This document shows, piece after piece, positions 37,524 through 48,212 of a DNA stretch of 64,000 bases. Source of the stretch: Siculibacillus lacustris (GTDB lineage Bacteria > Pseudomonadota > Alphaproteobacteria > Rhizobiales > Ancalomicrobiaceae); assembly GCF_004328075.1 (NCBI RefSeq), contig NZ_SJFN01000013.1:1-64000 (forward strand), given 5' to 3'. Each line of letters starts with the position of its first letter. The stretch's first letter is position 1. Position numbers and translations under genes: made by a program. The notes under the pieces were generated by a model, which saw only the letters and a list, made by a program, of their open reading frames with translations, ran no database searches and had not been told where the DNA came from.

Positions 37524-38326
37524 GCGAACCCGACGACGAGATCGAGGCCTCCCGCGCCCCGTTGATGGAACATCTCCTGGAACTGCGGAGCCGCCTGATT
37601 CGGGCGCTGGCGGCACTGGTGGTGGCCTTCCTGTTCTGCTTCTACTTCGCCAAGGGCCTCTACAACGTCCTGGTGTGGCCCTACGATCTCGTCATCCGCA
37701 ACATGACCGGCAAGCCGGCGACGATGATCTTCACCGCGCCGCAGGAATTCTTCATCACCCAGATCAAGGTGGCCTTCTACGGCGCGATCTGCATCGCCTT
37801 CCCGATGATCGCCGTGCAGATCTACAAGTTCGTGGCGCCCGGCCTCTATCGCCACGAGAAGAAGGCCTTCCTGCCCTATCTGGTGGCCACCCCGGTGTTC
37901 TTCGCGCTCGGGGCGACGCTGGTCTATTTCATGCTGCCGATGGTGCTCGGCTTCTTCGCCGGGATGCAGCAGTCGGGCAACGACGGCGGCATCAAGATCG
38001 AGCTCCTGCCCAAGGTCTCGGAATATCTGTCGCTGGTGATGTCGCTGACCTTCGCCTTCGGTCTGGTGTTCCAGATGCCGGTGGTGCTGACCCTGCTCGG
38101 ACGGATCGGCATCGTCACCTCCGCGGGCCTCCGGGCCAAGCGCCGCTGGGCGATTCTGATCGCCTTCATCGTCGCCGCGGTGCTGACCCCGCCCGATCCG
38201 CTGTCCCAGATCTCCCTTGCCCTGCCCACCATCCTTCTCTACGAAATCACCATCTTCGCGGTGCGGATGGTCGAGCGGAAGGACGAGCCCGAGGCGGAAA
38301 CGCCGGCGACGCCACCCGAGACCTGA
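37520..38326 (+). CDS. tatC: Sec-independent translocase subunit TatC
   Basis: A 268-aa six-span membrane protein. The signal-peptide-binding N-terminal segment (RAPLMEHLLELRSRLIRALA), the first-loop FTAPQEFFITQIKVAF motif with the conserved Phe-Glu, GLYRHEKKAFLPYL and the later FGLVFQMPVVLTLLGRIGIV are typical. TatC recognises twin-arginine signals together with TatB. The ATG overlaps the tatB stop. The Tat system exports folded cofactor proteins and would be used by many respiratory enzymes. Confidence 0.96.
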   Translation: MSEPDDEIEASRAPLMEHLLELRSRLIRALAALVVAFLFCFYFAKGLYNVLVWPYDLVIRNMTGKPATMIFTAPQEFFITQIKVAFYGAICIAFPMIAVQIYKFVAPGLYRHEKKAFLPYLVATPVFFALGATLVYFMLPMVLGFFAGMQQSGNDGGIKIELLPKVSEYLSLVMSLTFAFGLVFQMPVVLTLLGRIGIVTSAGLRAKRRWAILIAFIVAAVLTPPDPLSQISLALPTILLYEITIFAVRMVERKDEPEAETPATPPET

Positions 38327-38383
38327 CCGGGCCAGCCGGCTCGTCGACGCGGGCCGCCGCCATCATGTCCGAGGACGTCTCCC

Positions 38384-39658
38384 ATGCACGACATCAAGTG
38401 GATCCGCGACAACGGCGCCGCCTTCGACAAAGGTCTCGCCGACCGCAACAAGCCGGCGATGGCCGAGGCGCTGATCGTCCTCGACGAGGCCCGCCGCGCC
38501 CAACTCACCCGCCTCCAGGAACTCCAGGCCCAGGCCAACGCCTCGGCCAAGGCGATCGGCGCGGCGATGGGCCGCAAGGACACAGCCGAAGCCGAGCGCC
38601 TCAAGGCCTCGGTCGCGGCGATCAAGGCCGAGATCCAGAAGGGCGAGGCGGACGCCCGCGACCTCGAGACCGAGCTGACCGAGGTGCTGGCCGGCATTCC
38701 CAACCTGCCCGCCGCCGACGTGCCGGTCGGCCGCGACGAGAGCGACAACGTCGAGGTCCGCCGCTGGGGCACGCCGCGCGAGTTCGACTTCGCGCCCAAG
38801 CAGCATTTCGAGCTCGGCGAAGCCCTCGGCCAGATGGACTTCGAGACCGCCACCAAGATCTCCGGCGCCCGTTTCGTGCTCCTGAAGGGCCAATTGGCGC
38901 GGCTCGAGCGGGCGCTCGCCCAGTTCATGCTCGATCTCCACACCGACACCCACGGCTACACCGAAGTCAGCCCGCCGTTCCTGGTGAAGAGCGAGACCGC
39001 CTACGGCACCGGCAATCTGCCGAAGTTCGCCGAGGATCTGTTCCGCACCGAAACCGGCCTGTGGCTGATCCCGACGGCCGAAGTTCCGGTCACCAACATC
39101 GTCCGCGACGAGATCCTGACCGAGGCCGAGCTGCCGCATCGCTACACCGCCTGGACGCCGTGTTTCCGCTCGGAAGCCGGGTCGGCCGGTCGCGACACCC
39201 GCGGCATGATCCGGCTGCACCAGTTCGCCAAGGTCGAGCTGGTGTCGATCACCACGCCGGAGGCGTCGGAAGCCGAGCACGAGCGGATGACCGCCGCGGC
39301 GGAAGAGGTGCTGAAGCGCCTCGGCCTGCCGTTCCGCACCATCGCGTTGTGCACCGGCGACATGGGTTTCGCCTCGAAGAAGACCTACGACCTCGAGGTC
39401 TGGCTGCCCGGCCAGAACGCCTATCGCGAGATCTCGTCCTGCTCCAACTGCGGCGACTTCCAGGGTCGCCGGATGAACGCCCGCTACCGCCCCGCGGAGG
39501 GCAAGGGCACGCGCTTCGTCCACACCCTCAACGGCTCCGGCGTGGCGGTCGGCCGCTGTCTGGTGGCGGTGCTGGAGAACTGGCAGAACGCCGACGGCTC
39601 GATCACCGTCCCCGACGCGCTGCGCCCCTACATGGGCGGCCTCGAGCGGATCGGCTGA
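38384..39658 (+). CDS. serS: Seryl-tRNA synthetase
   Basis: A 424-aa class II synthetase. The N-terminal coiled-coil tRNA-binding arm (about residues 30-100) is followed by catalytic motifs: motif 2 in [20 protein letters not shown] and motif 3 in [20 protein letters not shown], with [20 protein letters not shown] between. The start [10 protein letters not shown] is standard. It ends the dgt-to-serS block and is followed by a palindromic repeat element. Confidence 0.97.
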   Translation: MHDIKWIRDNGAAFDKGLADRNKPAMAEALIVLDEARRAQLTRLQELQAQANASAKAIGAAMGRKDTAEAERLKASVAAIKAEIQKGEADARDLETELTEVLAGIPNLPAADVPVGRDESDNVEVRRWGTPREFDFAPKQHFELGEALGQMDFETATKISGARFVLLKGQLARLERALAQFMLDLHTDTHGYTEVSPPFLVKSETAYGTGNLPKFAEDLFRTETGLWLIPTAEVPVTNIVRDEILTEAELPHRYTAWTPCFRSEAGSAGRDTRGMIRLHQFAKVELVSITTPEASEAEHERMTAAAEEVLKRLGLPFRTIALCTGDMGFASKKTYDLEVWLPGQNAYREISSCSNCGDFQGRRMNARYRPAEGKGTRFVHTLNGSGVAVGRCLVAVLENWQNADGSITVPDALRPYMGGLERIG

Positions 39659-39679
39659 CGGGGCGAGGCGCGGCCCTTT

Positions 39680-39836
39680 CCCTTCTCCCCTCGTGGGAGA
39701 AGGTGCCGCGAAGCGGCGGATGAGGGGGCGCCGCGCAGCGGCGGGCGACCGGCGTGGCCCCTCGGGCATCGGGACGGGCGGGGAGGCCCGGCCCCTCATC
39801 CGGCCTCCGGCCACCTTCTCCCACGAGGGGAGAAGG
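39680..39836. repeat. Paired inverted repeat element, family D, copy 1
   Basis: The left arm (from 39680) reads CCCTTCTCCCCTCGTGGGAG then AAGG..GGATGAGGGG. The right arm (to 39836) is its inverted counterpart, CCCCTCATCCGG..CACCTTCTCCC. Each arm also folds on itself. The same layout recurs after nifT (47994-48127). It resembles the mosaic intergenic palindromic repeats known in rhizobia. Confidence 0.85.
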
Positions 39837-40001
39837 AACGCCCCGTGCCCCGACGCCTCGCGCGCCCTTGCCCCGGTGCCCGGCGACGTCCGCCCCCGCG
39901 CGGCCCGACCCACCTCGTCCCGCTCGACGCCGCTTGTCCGCGCCGCGCCCTCGGCCTACCCTGATGCCGACCCCTGAGTTCGATCCCACCGAGGTGCCGT
40001 G

Positions 40002-40958
40002 ATGAGCGAGCGAGATTCGAGCGATTCGTCCGGCCCGACGCCGCCCCACGCCCACGGCAATGGTGCGCCGGTCTATCCCCCGGGCTACGATCCGATCACC
40101 CACACCTTCAAGCTGCCGGCCACCGCCGGCGTCGCGGCGCCGGCCGCGACGGATCCGGCGGTCTGTCCCGTCGACCATGCCGCGCTCGCCCAGAGTGGCG
40201 TGTCGCTGCGCCCGGCCGCCGGCGAACGGCGCACCATGGTGGTGACCGGCGCCAGCCGCGGCATCGGCCATTCGATCGTGCGCAAGTTCGCTGCCGAAGG
40301 CTGGCGCATCATCACCATCTCGCGCCATCCTTTCGAAGGCGCCCGCTGCCCCTGGGAGGCCGGCCCGGAAGACCACGTCCAAGTCGATCTGGTCGATCGC
40401 CAGCAGCTCGGCCTCGCCATCCACGACATCAAGCTCCGGATCGGCGACGGCCCACTGCATGCGCTGGTCAACAATGCCGGCATCTCGCCCAAGGGGCCGG
40501 AAGGCCAGCGCCTCAATTCGCTGACCACGCCGTTGGAGACCTGGATGCAGGTGTTCCACGTCAATCTGCTGGCGCCGATCCTGCTCGCCCGCGGCCTGTT
40601 CGACGAGCTGAAGCGCGGCCAGGGCTCGGTGGTCAACATCACCTCGGTGGTCGGCCACCGCGTCCACCCCTTCGCCGGCACCGCCTATGCCACGTCGAAG
40701 GCGGCGCTGACCGCGCTCACCCGCGAGATGGCCGCCGACTTCGCGCCCCACGGCATCCGCGTCAACGCCATCGCCCCCGGCGAGATCTTCACCGACATCC
40801 TGTCGCCCGGAACCGAGGAGAAGTTCCTGCCGCTGATCCCCATGCATCGCCTGGGGCGCCCCGAAGAGGTCGCCGAGCTCGTGCATTTCCTGTGTTCGGC
40901 GGCGTCCTCCTACATCACCGGCGAAGAGATCAACATCAACGGTGGGCAGTTGCTCTGA
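40002..40958 (+). CDS. Short-chain dehydrogenase/reductase
   Basis: A 318-aa SDR with an unusual N-terminal extension of about 75 residues (proline-rich, PVYPPGYDPITHTF, PAVCPVDH) before the classic domain: TGASRGIG nucleotide motif (VVTGASRGIGHSIVRKFAAE), NNAG (LVNNAGISPKGP), the catalytic Ser in NITSVVGHR and YxxxK in AYATSKAALTALTREMAADF, ending GEEININGGQLL. Substrate unknown. GTG at 39999 immediately precedes the chosen ATG. It is the last gene before the nif island. Confidence 0.88.
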   Translation: MSERDSSDSSGPTPPHAHGNGAPVYPPGYDPITHTFKLPATAGVAAPAATDPAVCPVDHAALAQSGVSLRPAAGERRTMVVTGASRGIGHSIVRKFAAEGWRIITISRHPFEGARCPWEAGPEDHVQVDLVDRQQLGLAIHDIKLRIGDGPLHALVNNAGISPKGPEGQRLNSLTTPLETWMQVFHVNLLAPILLARGLFDELKRGQGSVVNITSVVGHRVHPFAGTAYATSKAALTALTREMAADFAPHGIRVNAIAPGEIFTDILSPGTEEKFLPLIPMHRLGRPEEVAELVHFLCSAASSYITGEEININGGQLL

Positions 40959-41193
40959 GATTTTCGTCCGTTTGGTAAAAATGCTTGGGGTCTTGCGCGA
41001 AAACGCGGATTTTGAGACCGCCGACCTATGATTTCGACCAAAGTTGCAATCCGATTGGGCACGTCACCTGAAATTCTGGCGCCAAAATCGGCGTGACATT
41101 TTATTGGGCGCGGCTCAGCATCGAGGCTGCTCTACACGGTTCCGCCGGTTCCGGATCACCGGAGCGACGGCGAACCGCCGAGGAGATAGGACC

Positions 41194-42999
<1,806 letters not shown>

Positions 43000-43009
43000 A
43001 CCGGGCGCA

Positions 43010-43041
43010 GACGGCGAAGGCGCCGATCCGCCTTCGCCGTC
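43010..43041. terminator. Bidirectional terminator between nifA and the GGDEF gene
   Basis: A perfect 13-bp inverted repeat, GACGGCGAAGGCG and CGCCTTCGCCGTC, with a 6-nt loop. It begins 11 bp after the nifA stop and overlaps the final bases of the convergent GGDEF gene. Confidence 0.8.
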
Positions 43042-44182
43042 ACGCCGCGAGCGGCATCACCACCCGGTCGCGGCCCTTGGCCTTGGCGACGTAGAGGGCA
43101 CGATCGGCGTCGCGCAGTTGGTCCTGGAAGACGCCGGGCGCGTCGCCGGTGAAGGCGATGCCGGCGCTGACCGTGCCCTGCACCACGGCGCTGCCGATGT
43201 CGATCGTCTGGGCGGCGAAGGTGGCGCGGACCCGCTCTGCCGCGGCGCGGGCGGCCGCCGCGCCGGTCTCCCGCAGAACGGCGGTGAATTCCTCGCCGCC
43301 GAGTCGCGCGATGGTGGCGGTCGAGCCGAGACAGGCCCGCAGCGTCTCGGCGAAGCGACACAACACCACGTCGCCGATGTCGTGGCCGAACCGATCGTTG
43401 ATCGTCTTGAACCGGTCGAGGTCGAAGGCGATCACCGCGGTGTGCGGCGCCAGGGGCCGGCGGTCGTGGAGCTCGTAGAGGGCGCGCCGGTTGAGCAGGC
43501 CGGTGAGGGCATCGGTCAAGGCGTCGATGCGATGATGGAGCGCCCGTCGCCACTGATTGAGCGACAGCGACACCGCGCCGATCGCGGTGAAGGCGCCGAT
43601 CCACACGACCATGCCGAGGTCTTCGGCCCAATTGCGCGGGGCGACACCGATCACCATCCGGCCGTCGTGGGCGAGCACCACGGCGCACAGCGCGAAGGCG
43701 AGGCCGCTGGCCCCATAGAGCAGCGTCAGGCCGATGATCGGGACCCGCGCCATGGTCCGGCCCTTCCAATAGGCCCGCGCCGTGGCGATCAGGAACAGCG
43801 CGGCGACCGTGTTCTCGAAGATCAGGGCGAGACCGTCCCACCCGGCCGCCATCGGCCCGACCGACACCACCCAGCCGACGACGACCGCCCGCGAAATCCG
43901 ACCGAACGGCAACCGGCCGTCGCGGAACTGCACGGCCGCCCCCCAGACCAGCGCCATGGCCGGGACCAGCACCGCCAAGGACACGATCAACATCGTCGGG
44001 TGCGGGACCGCCACATAGGAGCCGTAGAGCATGGTGAAGGCGACCAGCAGGATCAGCCCGGCGGTCCAGGTCAGGAGGAAGCGGTCGATGGGTGCCGACA
44101 GCCAGACCACGAACATGGCGACGGCCAGGCTCGCGCCCGAAAAGCCGATCGACTGGAGGAGCGTCCCGTAGTCGAGCGACAT
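43040..44182 (-). CDS. Membrane-bound diguanylate cyclase (GGDEF)
   Basis: A 380-aa protein with about six hydrophobic helices in the N-terminal 210 residues forming a membrane sensor module, then a GGDEF domain: [40 protein letters not shown] and the active-site signature [14 protein letters not shown]. An intact GGEEF suggests c-di-GMP synthesis. The product-inhibition RxxD site five residues upstream is absent. It is encoded convergently to nifA and divergently from nifB, so it is in the nif island, but nothing shows that it belongs functionally. Confidence 0.9.
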   Translation of the reverse strand: MSLDYGTLLQSIGFSGASLAVAMFVVWLSAPIDRFLLTWTAGLILLVAFTMLYGSYVAVPHPTMLIVSLAVLVPAMALVWGAAVQFRDGRLPFGRISRAVVVGWVVSVGPMAAGWDGLALIFENTVAALFLIATARAYWKGRTMARVPIIGLTLLYGASGLAFALCAVVLAHDGRMVIGVAPRNWAEDLGMVVWIGAFTAIGAVSLSLNQWRRALHHRIDALTDALTGLLNRRALYELHDRRPLAPHTAVIAFDLDRFKTINDRFGHDIGDVVLCRFAETLRACLGSTATIARLGGEEFTAVLRETGAAAARAAAERVRATFAAQTIDIGSAVVQGTVSAGIAFTGDAPGVFQDQLRDADRALYVAKAKGRDRVVMPLAA

Positions 44183-44567
44183 GACCCCCCCATCCTCCGG
44201 CTCGAGACCAAGAGCTTTGCTTGAAACGCCACCTTACGTCGTTGGTCGTAAATGAAGACCTAAAATTCCAAGGCAGTGCGAACAACACCGCGCGTCGGAA
44301 AATTCGAACATGCGCGTCAGGTAGTAGAGTAACGAAGGAAACGGTTTCCAATGTCGCGATACCGCATGAGAAGAAATTGCGTTCGTATTGGTATCTTTCG
44401 AGATTTCGGCCGGTGAGCATTTCGAGTTCGGCCAGGGGATCGGAGGGGGTGATGGTGATATCAAGTAAAAACGCGTATATCATTTCACTTACGCGACACG
44501 GTGCAGACCATGGGACCCCGCCTCGTCGTTTTCGCAGCGCGCCACCCCACCCTGCCGACGTCGGCTC
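44183..44567. other. Intergenic region upstream of the nifB promoter
   Basis: About 385 bp of AT-richer sequence between the GGDEF gene start and the NifA site of nifB. No convincing frame on either strand. It presumably contains the leftward promoter of the GGDEF gene. Nothing further recognised. Confidence 0.5.
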
Positions 44568-44583
44568 TGTCGCACACCCGACA
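44568..44583. promoter_or_regulatory. NifA upstream activator sequence for nifB
   Basis: A perfect TGT-N10-ACA palindrome (TGTCGCACACCCGACA). It lies about 72 bp upstream of the sigma-54 promoter of nifB, an ordinary distance for DNA-looping activation. Confidence 0.85.
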
Positions 44584-44655
44584 CCAATGTCGGCAAGGTC
44601 GCGAATCCCCTCGGTCGGCGTGACGGTTTCGTTGAAAAGGCTCGTCTTTCGGCGC

Positions 44656-44670
44656 TGGCACGGCCCTTGC
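44656..44670 (+). promoter_or_regulatory. Sigma-54 promoter of nifB
   Basis: TGGCACGGCCCTTGC matches the -24/-12 consensus TGGCAC-N5-TTGC exactly. It lies 37 bp upstream of the nifB ATG, with the transcript expected to start about 44682. Confidence 0.93.
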
Positions 44671-44707
44671 GAACTTCCCCTCGCGCCATGCCGAGGGGAG
44701 TGGTCCG

Positions 44708-46192
44708 ATGAACCAGCCGATGATTTCTCTGGAAAGCCTGTTTCAGCCGATCGATGTCGACGCGCTGGAAAAAGCCGCCACGTCCGGGGGCTGCGCGTCG
44801 TCGTCCTGCGGGTCGTCGGCCAAGCCCGCCGACATGGCCGCCGACGTCTGGGACCGTATCAAGGACCATCCGTGCTACTCGGAAGAGGCCCACCACTATT
44901 TCGCGCGGATGCACGTCGCCGTCGCGCCGGCCTGCAACATCCAATGCAACTACTGCAATCGCAAGTATGATTGCGCCAACGAGAGCCGTCCCGGCGTCGT
45001 CTCCGAGAAGCTCACCCCCGATCAGGCGATGCGCAAGGTCGTGACGGTGGCCAACGAGGTGCCGCAGCTGTCGGTGCTCGGCATCGCCGGCCCGGGCGAC
45101 GCCTGTTACGACTGGACCAAATCCAAGTCGACCTTCGACGCGATCTCGCAGCAGATTCCCGACATCAAGCTGTGCATCTCGACCAACGGTCTGGCGCTGC
45201 CCGACCGCGTCGATGATCTCGCCCGGATGAATGTCGACCATGTCACGATCACCATCAACATGGTCGATCCCGAGATCGGCGCCCAGATCTATCCCTGGAT
45301 CTACTACAACAAGCGCCGCTACGAGGGCATCGAGGCCGCCCGCATTCTGCACGAGCGCCAGATGCTCGGCCTGGAGATGCTGACCGCCCGTGGCATCCTC
45401 ACCAAGATCAACTCGGTGATGATCCCCGGGATCAACGACCAGCATCTCCTCGAGGTCAACAAGTGGGTCAAGGAGCGCGGCGCCTTCCTGCACAACGTCA
45501 TGCCGCTGATCTCCGATCCCGCCCACGGCACCCACTTCGGCCTGACCGGCCAGCGCGGGCCCACGCCGATGGAGCTCAAGGAGTTGCAGGACGCGCTCGA
45601 GGGCGGCGCCAAGCTGATGCGCCACTGCCGCCAGTGCCGCGCCGACGCGGTCGGCCTGCTCGGCGAGGACCGCGGCCAGGAATTCACCCTCGATCAGCTG
45701 CCGGAGACGATCACCTACGATCCCTCCAAGCGCGAGGCCTATCGCGAGATCGTCGCCCGTGAGCGCGGCGACCACGTCGCGGCCAAGGAAGCCGCGGTCG
45801 CCACCGTCAAGGAGACCGCCGCCGACGCCAAGCTGCTGGTTGCGGTCGCGACCCAGGGCGGCGGCCGCGTCAACCAGCACTTCGGCCATGCCAAGGAGTT
45901 CCAGGTCTACGAGGCGGGGCCGAAGGGCATCACCTTCGTCGGTCACCGCAAGGTCGAGGCCCAGTACTGCGAAGGCGGCTGGGGCGAGGATGCCACGCTC
46001 GACACGGTGATCGCCGCGCTCGAGGGCGTCCAGGTGGTGCTCTGCGCCAAGATCGGCGAGTGCCCCAAGGACCTGCTGACCGCCGCGGGCATCCGCGCCA
46101 CCGACGATTGGGGCTTCGAATACATCGAGACCGCGATCGGCGAACTCTACCTGCGCGAATTCGGCGTGGAGACGACCGCCGCCGTCGCCTGA
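44708..46192 (+). CDS. nifB: Nitrogenase cofactor biosynthesis radical-SAM protein NifB
   Basis: NifB fuses two 4Fe-4S clusters with carbide insertion to make NifB-co, the precursor of FeMo-co. The 494-aa protein has the radical-SAM motif C76-x3-C80-x2-C83 ([15 protein letters not shown]), [15 protein letters not shown], the [11 protein letters not shown] cluster-ligand segment, and a C-terminal NifX/NafY-type domain ([20 protein letters not shown]). An N-terminal cysteine cluster ([11 protein letters not shown]) is also present. It is the first gene of nifB-fdxN-LRV-nifZ-nifT, behind a perfect sigma-54 promoter. GAGGGGAG precedes the ATG. Confidence 0.97.
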   Translation: MNQPMISLESLFQPIDVDALEKAATSGGCASSSCGSSAKPADMAADVWDRIKDHPCYSEEAHHYFARMHVAVAPACNIQCNYCNRKYDCANESRPGVVSEKLTPDQAMRKVVTVANEVPQLSVLGIAGPGDACYDWTKSKSTFDAISQQIPDIKLCISTNGLALPDRVDDLARMNVDHVTITINMVDPEIGAQIYPWIYYNKRRYEGIEAARILHERQMLGLEMLTARGILTKINSVMIPGINDQHLLEVNKWVKERGAFLHNVMPLISDPAHGTHFGLTGQRGPTPMELKELQDALEGGAKLMRHCRQCRADAVGLLGEDRGQEFTLDQLPETITYDPSKREAYREIVARERGDHVAAKEAAVATVKETAADAKLLVAVATQGGGRVNQHFGHAKEFQVYEAGPKGITFVGHRKVEAQYCEGGWGEDATLDTVIAALEGVQVVLCAKIGECPKDLLTAAGIRATDDWGFEYIETAIGELYLREFGVETTAAVA

Positions 46193-46298
46193 CGGGGCCC
46201 GTCCCACGACGATGGTACGGCGGGGCCCGCGCGCTCCGCCGACCTCCGACGGCCCACCGTCGGACTCCCGACCCTCGAGACCCATCAGGAGACAGGCC

Positions 46299-46499
46299 AT
46301 GGCCTTCAAGATCGTCGCTTCCCAGTGCACCACCTGCGGCGCCTGCGAATTCGAATGCCCCTCGGCGGCCATCCGTTTCAAGGGCGAGGTCTACATCATC
46401 GACCCCGCCAAGTGCACCGAGTGCGAAGGCGCCTTCGAGACCCAGCAGTGCGCCGCGGTCTGCCCGGTGCCCAAGACCTGCATCAAGGCGGCGGCCTGA
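46299..46499 (+). CDS. fdxN: 2[4Fe-4S] ferredoxin FdxN
   Basis: A 66-aa ferredoxin with [12 protein letters not shown] and [18 protein letters not shown] cysteine sets (the second with the 8-residue spacer typical of FdxN-type), immediately after nifB. In Rhodobacter and rhizobia this ferredoxin supplies electrons to nitrogenase or to NifB chemistry. The ATG follows AGGAGACAGG. Soluble, cytoplasmic. Confidence 0.93.
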   Translation: MAFKIVASQCTTCGACEFECPSAAIRFKGEVYIIDPAKCTECEGAFETQQCAAVCPVPKTCIKAAA

Positions 46500-46540
46500 C
46501 GCCGCCGATCGACGGTTCGCCGGCGAAGGGGACGCCGACC

Positions 46541-47350
46541 ATGGACGGTCCGATCCGAAAGTCCGCGCAGCCGATGCTGCAACCGGTCGAAGAGGACGAG
46601 GCGGTCGATTGGCTCGGCCGCCCGGTGTCCTGCACCGACTGCCCGCACGAGGAGAACCGGCGTGCCGGTCTCTGCGAGTTCGGGCGCAGCTGCGTGTTCG
46701 ACCGGCGGGGCCGGCGCATCGACCGCTTCTTCGCGGCCGATCCCGCCCAGGCCGACCGCTACCTCGATCATCCCTATTTCGAGGTGCGGACGCTGGCCGC
46801 CAAATATGCCTCGCCGTTCCGCCTCACCGCGCTGATCGGCGACGCAGAGCCCGACGTCCGCGCCATGGTGGCGCTGCGTCTGCCGACCCCGCGCATCCGC
46901 GGCTTCGTCGGTGATCCCGACCGCCGTGTCCGCATGACCGTGGCGCGGCGGCTGGAGGGCGAGGATCTGGTGCCGCTGCTGGTCGATCCCGACTATGCGG
47001 TGCGTCTGGCGGCGGCGCGACGGGCGCCGCCCGCGCTGCTCGCCCGGGTGATGCACGACGCCGACGCCGACATCCGCCGCGAGGCGGCGCGCCGGGTCGA
47101 CGAACATCTGCTGCCGGCGATGGCCGGCGACGAGGATCCGACCGTCCGGCTGATCGTCGCCGAGCGGATCCGCCCCGAACGATTGAAGATCCTGGCGTCG
47201 GACGTCGACGTGCGGGTGCGTTTCACGGTCGCCGAACGCAGCCCGGTCGACGACCTCGGGCGCTTCGTCGACGACGCCGAAGAGGTGGTCCGCGAGGTGG
47301 CGCGCCTGCGCCTCCAGGCGCAAGGAGGGTCCGATGGGTCTGGGACGTGA
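46541..47350 (+). CDS. 4Fe-4S cluster-binding leucine-rich-variant (LRV) repeat protein
   Basis: A 269-aa protein with an N-terminal cysteine cluster (SCTDCPHEENRRAGLCEFGR then SC, about residues 31-51) that matches the 4Fe-4S domain of Azotobacter LRV protein, followed by a solenoid of eight to nine roughly 24-residue repeats with the pattern PDVRAMVALRL, DRRVRMTVARRL, DYAVRLAAARRA and DADIRREAARRV. Homologues accompany nifB/nifZ in other diazotrophs, but the role is unknown; protein scaffolding in nitrogenase maturation is an inference. It overlaps nifZ by 17 nt. Confidence 0.88.
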   Translation: MDGPIRKSAQPMLQPVEEDEAVDWLGRPVSCTDCPHEENRRAGLCEFGRSCVFDRRGRRIDRFFAADPAQADRYLDHPYFEVRTLAAKYASPFRLTALIGDAEPDVRAMVALRLPTPRIRGFVGDPDRRVRMTVARRLEGEDLVPLLVDPDYAVRLAAARRAPPALLARVMHDADADIRREAARRVDEHLLPAMAGDEDPTVRLIVAERIRPERLKILASDVDVRVRFTVAERSPVDDLGRFVDDAEEVVREVARLRLQAQGGSDGSGT

Positions 47351-47651
47351 AGAAGAGGTCGAGATCCGCAAGCCGCCGGTGTTCAAGCCCGGCGAGCGGG
47401 TGCGCGCCAAGCGTCTGGTCAAGAACGACGGCACCTATCCCCGCAAGGAGATCGGCGAGCCCTTGGTGCTGAAGGGCGACACCGGCTACGTCCGCGACAT
47501 CGGCACCTTCCTGCAGATGTTCTACGTCTATGCGGTCGAGTGGCCGGAGCGCGGCACCATCGTCGGCATGCGCGCCAAGGAGATGATCAGCCTCGACCGC
47601 CTCGAGGCCGAGCCCGCGCCGACGGCGATCGACGCCGCGGCGGCGGAATGA
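47334..47651 (+). CDS. nifZ: Nitrogen fixation protein NifZ
   Basis: A 105-aa NifZ with PPVFKPGERVRAKRLVKNDG, the YPRKEIGEPLVLKGDTGYVR core and FLQMFYVYAVEWPERGTIVG, all typical of the family. NifZ helps form the second P-cluster of the MoFe protein. Its ATG lies 17 nt inside the LRV gene, with the ribosome-binding AAGGAGG within that gene, so it is translationally coupled. Confidence 0.95.
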   Translation: MGLGREEEVEIRKPPVFKPGERVRAKRLVKNDGTYPRKEIGEPLVLKGDTGYVRDIGTFLQMFYVYAVEWPERGTIVGMRAKEMISLDRLEAEPAPTAIDAAAAE

Positions 47652-47764
47652 CCCCCCGGCGGCCGGCCGTCGGTCGCCGCGATCCAGTAGGGCGGCCGGC
47701 CCACCGGTCGCCGCGATCCCGTCCGATCGGCCCACGGTCGGCGCGAGTCCCAGAGGTGCCCACC

Positions 47765-47977
47765 ATGAAGATCATGATCCGCAACACCCCCAAGGGCCTC
47801 TCGGCCTATCTCCCCAAGAAGGATCTCGAGGAGCCGATCGTCGAGATGGAGAAGGAGGCGATGTGGGGCGGCACCATCAAGATCAAGAACGGCTGGGTCT
47901 TCGACCTGCCCGAGATGCCCGCCGACACCAAGCTGCCGATCACCGTCAACGCGCGAAAGCTCGGCGACGAGGAGTGA
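47765..47977 (+). CDS. nifT: Nitrogen fixation protein NifT/FixU
   Basis: A 70-aa protein starting MKIMIRNTPKGLSAYLPKKD, with the EMEKEAMWGGTIKIKNGWVF and LPEMPADTKLPITVNARKL segments characteristic of NifT/FixU. Its function is undetermined and in some hosts it is dispensable. It is the last gene of the nifB unit. The 113-bp gap before it contains a direct repeat of GGTCGCCGCGATCC, and a family D repeat element starts 17 bp after its stop. Confidence 0.93.
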   Translation: MKIMIRNTPKGLSAYLPKKDLEEPIVEMEKEAMWGGTIKIKNGWVFDLPEMPADTKLPITVNARKLGDEE

Positions 47978-47993
47978 GGGGAGGGCGGCCCTT

Positions 47994-48127
47994 CCTTCTC
48001 CCCTCGCGGGAGAAGGTGGCCGAAGGCCGGATGAGGGGTTGGGCCTTTCGTCCGCACGATCCCGAGAGGAACGCCCGCGCCCCCTCATCCGCCCCTGCGG
48101 GGCACCTTCTCCCACGAGGGGAGAAGG
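47994..48127. repeat. Paired inverted repeat element, family D, copy 2
   Basis: Same structure as 39680-39836: a left arm CCTTCTCCCCTCGCGGGAGA with AGGTGGCCGAAGG..GGATGAGGGG, and an inverted right arm CCCCTCATCCGCCCC..CACCTTCTCCC ending GAGAAGG at 48127. It sits directly behind nifT and could act as a terminator or mRNA 3'-end stabiliser for the nifB operon. Confidence 0.85.
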
Positions 48128-48212
48128 GAAGGGGGCTCCCCACGGTCTGCTCGACCGGCACCGCTCTCGCACACCCATCGCGCTGCGGCGCCACCCGTGA
48201 AAGGGACGATCG

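Noticed and set aside
39680-39836. CRISPR-like array
   Set aside because: Only two inverted arms and no regularly spaced direct repeats; it is a palindromic element.
40959-41193. Possible FNR/FixK, NifA or sigma-54 site upstream of nifA
   Set aside because: No TTGAT-N4-ATCAA, TGT-N10-ACA or TGGCAC-N5-TTGC match could be found by eye.
44489-46381. 630-codon minus-strand frame opposite nifB
   Set aside because: Antisense shadow of nifB, spanning the promoter region as well.
48157-48171. Sigma-54-like site GGCAC-N7-TCGCA before the SIR2-like gene
   Set aside because: Correct GG-GC spacing but it lacks the leading T and the TT of the -12 box, and no NifA site is near; kept only as a remark in the gene entry.
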